A DNA stretch of 52,350 nucleotides. Origin: Cupriavidus basilensis OR16 (GTDB lineage: Bacteria > Pseudomonadota > Gammaproteobacteria > Burkholderiales > Burkholderiaceae). Location: assembly GCF_000243095.1 (NCBI RefSeq), contig NZ_AHJE01000100.1, positions 1 through 52,350 on the forward strand. Direction: 5' to 3'. Below the pieces are notes generated by a model. The model was not told the origin of the DNA and ran no database searches. It saw only the letters and a list, made by a program, of their open reading frames with translations. Made by a program: the position numbers and the translations under genes. Shown here piece after piece: positions 50,466 to 52,350 of this stretch. Every line of letters starts with the position of its first letter. Position 1 is the first letter of the stretch.

Positions 50466-51807
50466 TGCTGCGCCGCCTGCCACGGCACTGGTTGCGGCGC
50501 TGGCTGCAGGGCAGCCTGCGCCGCCAGTTGCTGCTGCTGCTCGTGCCCGCGCTGGCGGCCATGATGGCGCTCGACACGTGGCTCACCTACGGCACGCTGC
50601 GCGACGCTGCCAACGCGGCCTACGACCGTTCCCTGTACGGCTCGGTGCGCGCCATCGACAACGCCATCGGCATGGCCGGCGAAAGCGTGCAGATCGCGCT
50701 GCCGGACGCCGCCATGGAGATGTTCGAGACCGCGGCGCAGACCCATGTCTTCTACCGCGTCTCGCTCGAGCGCAACGGCCAGATCGAAACCGTCACCGGC
50801 TATGACGACCTGCCGCTGCCCAAGGGGGAGATCGCCAGCAACCAGCCGCGCTTCTACGACGCCGACTATCGCGGCGACCCGGTGCGCATCGCCGTGCTGG
50901 CGCACCCGGTGTATCGCCCCAACGCGCACATGCGCGTCATCGTGCAGGTGGCCGAAACCGCCGAGCCGCGCTTTGCGCTGATCGCCACCGTGTGGCGCGG
51001 CGCGCTGGCGCGCGACGTGCTGCTGATCCTGATCAGCGCGGGGATCCTGGTGGCCGGCATCACCTACGTGCTGCGCCCGCTGGCGCGCGTGCGCGACAGG
51101 CGCAATTCATCGCCGACGCCGCGCACCAGCTGCGCACGCCGCTGGCCATCCTCAAGACGCAAGCCGAATTCGCCCAGCGCCAGCTTTGCGCCAGCGCCGA
51201 TCCCGCGCAGGCGCGGGATGCCGCCGGAGAGGCGGTAGGCGGCATCGTCACGCAGCTGGAGCAGGCCGCCCGCCTGACCAACCAGTTGCTGGCGCTGGCG
51301 CGGGTACGGCAACACCCGGGCAGCGACACGCCCGGCGACGCCGAACCGCTGGAGCTGATCGACGCCGTGGCCGTGGCCGAGCAGGTGGCGCTGGACTACC
51401 TGCCGCTGGCGCGCGGCAAGCAGCAGGATTTTGGCTGGGAGAGGCCGCTGGGGCTGGCGCTGCCGGTACGGGCCGATGCCGCGCTGCTGCGCGAGGCTTT
51501 TGCCAATCTCGTCCACAACGCGATCCAGTATTCGCCGCGCGGCAGCCGCATCACGCTTTCCGCCTCGCGCCTGGCGCATAGCGCCTGCCTGGTGGTGGAG
51601 GACGATGGGCCGGGCATTCCTGCCGAGGAGCGCGAAAAGGTGTTTGCGCGTTTCTACCGGCGGGTTGGCAATGTAGAGCCGGGCTCCGGCCTGGGACTGG
51701 CGATTTCTCGCGAGATGGCCGCGCGGTTCGGGGGCACGGTGGAGCTGGGGATTGCAGTGCAGGGCAAAGGAGTCAGGGCGGTCCTGGCGCTGCCGATCGG
51801 GGAATGA
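50465..51807 (+). pseudogene. tctE: TctE-like sensor kinase, deleted in the linker and frameshifted
   Basis: The first frame encodes a TctE-type sensor: N-terminal TM, a 2CSK_N periplasmic domain (ALDTWLTYGTLRDAANAAYDRSLYGSVRAIDNAIG, YDDLPLPKG, PRFYDADYRGDPVRIAVL) and a second TM ending at GITYVLRPLARVRD. The kinase half lies in a different frame (AQFIADAAHQLRTPLAILKTQAEF with the phosphorylated His, N-box NLVHNAIQYSP, G boxes EDDGPGIP and GSGLGLAISREMAARFGG). The junction is at 51090-51105, and the HAMP-like linker of about 50 residues seen in relatives is missing. Thus the gene is probably broken, or the assembly is wrong here. Confidence 0.85.
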
Positions 51808-52196
51808 GAAGGCGCCAAAAAAATCAAAAAGCCCGAAAAAGCCCAAGAGAACCCAATGTCCATACATCCACCCCCACGTAAACCCCACCCCATTCCCTGA
51901 CGAATTGACAGCCTTTTGACAGTTTCTACCCCCTAGAATCGCGCCATGGCCGCCGTACTGGCCAGACCAAGTCAGAAAGCCAAAGAACAAGTCCGGCATG
52001 CAAGCGCTGCCAGGGACGGGAGACAAGGCCAAGCCGGGCGCTCAACGCACGCAGCGCCGGCGCACCGGCGCACCGCACGACTCCCCCGCCCCCGACAGCC
52101 CGCTTCACTGCCAGCCGGACACCTCCGGGTCGGTCCTCGCCAGCTTCGCCGGCAACCGTTCACCGGTAATCCTCTAAAAAAGAACAGGAGACCGTA
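51808..52196. promoter_or_regulatory. tctC upstream region with 11-bp direct repeats
   Basis: This 389-base space contains two TTGACAG repeats at 51905-51911 and 51916-51922, 11 bases apart, and a TAGAAT -10-like element at 51934-51939. The spacing does not fit a simple sigma-70 pair, so the repeats may be the TctD binding site that recruits polymerase, as for other OmpR-family activators. A polypurine leader follows, and the AGGAGA site before tctC is at 52187-52192. Confidence 0.6.
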
Positions 52197-52350
52197 ATGC
52201 GTCGTTCGATTCATCGCTTTGCCCACGTCGTCATGGCTTCGGCCGCGATCACCGCCACCGTGGCTGCCGCGCCCGCGTTCGCGCTCGACAGCGTGAAGTT
52301 CATGATTGGCGCCAACCCGGGCGGCGGTTTCGACCAGACCGGCCGCTCGC
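52197..52350 (+). CDS. tctC: TctC-type tricarboxylate-binding protein, start only
   Basis: The 51 visible codons encode a signal peptide (HVVMASAAITATVAAAPAFA) and the start of the Bug/TctC domain (SVKFMIGANPGGGFDQTGRS, by eye). The window ends inside the gene. The position after tctDE and the repeats at 51905-51922 supports the assignment as tctC of a tctCBA transporter. AGGAGA lies just upstream of the ATG. Confidence 0.88.
   Translation, partial: MRRSIHRFAHVVMASAAITATVAAAPAFALDSVKFMIGANPGGGFDQTGRS

Noticed and set aside
51905..51939. Simple sigma-70 promoter from TTGACA and TAGAAT before tctC
   Set aside because: The gaps of 12 and 23 bases do not fit the usual 16-18; an activator site is the likelier reading.
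1..52350. tRNA or rRNA genes
   Set aside because: No cloverleaf-like or rRNA-conserved segments were seen on either strand.

Overview
The window reads as high-GC beta-proteobacterial DNA, most likely from Cupriavidus or a close Burkholderiaceae relative. Reasons: strong G/C bias at third codon positions, several Bug/TctC-type periplasmic binding proteins, a TctDE-type two-component pair beside tctC, paired DUF2957 lipoproteins (a family I know mainly from Ralstonia, Cupriavidus and Burkholderia), and an AcrAB-like efflux locus with a divergent TetR regulator. This is a family-level inference. I see no rRNA, tRNA or CRISPR array.

Layout. 1-2074: two degenerate copies of the 3' end of mnmE flank an AT-rich segment holding two small membrane-protein genes. 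This looks like the remnant of an element integrated at the mnmE 3' end. 2099-9930: ordinary housekeeping or envelope genes (AraC/GyrI regulator, DUF2383 protein, methyltransferase, two acyltransferases of which the second is broken, OB-fold protein, lipoprotein). 9934-13158: LysR regulator, Bug binding protein and aspartoacylase-like hydrolase on the minus strand. 13326-20717: a MerR-type regulator followed by a compact minus-strand type VI secretion module (vgrG, Tle4-like lipase, Tli4-like immunity lipoprotein, PAAR protein). The module is bounded by a second copy of the regulator's 3' end, fused to what looks like the start of an IS630 transposase. 20782-26805: a Baeyer-Villiger monooxygenase, SDR, alpha/beta hydrolase, PF10118 di-iron-like protein and rubredoxin cluster with a frameshifted AraC regulator upstream, recalling the mycobacterial virS/mymA locus. 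26938-35405: Tat-exported small subunit, GMC oxidoreductase, TetR regulator, then an envelope set (DUF1571, two DUF2957 lipoproteins, OmpW porin). 35476-41071: Lrp regulator, glutathione transferase, MBL-fold protein, PhoX-like phosphatase, CapA-like protein. 41268-48372: an AcrAB-type RND pump with outer-membrane channel and divergent TetR regulator. 48396-52350: periplasmic binding protein, tctD, tctE and the start of tctC.

The genes suggest a soil or water heterotroph that takes up and oxidises hydrophobic compounds and organic acids, exports toxic compounds, and competes by type VI secretion. A recurring feature is breakage. A second acyltransferase, the AraC regulator, the RND outer-membrane channel (an exact 11-bp tandem duplication), the TctE kinase and the mnmE fragment all have frame disruptions. 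Either the assembly carries errors or this lineage has many short-repeat slippage and deletion events; raw reads would decide.

The most interesting regions are the two islands flanked by duplicated gene 3' ends, the translationally coupled PF10118-rubredoxin pair, the DUF1571/DUF2957/OmpW envelope module, and the AcrR-like operator embedded in the efflux promoter.
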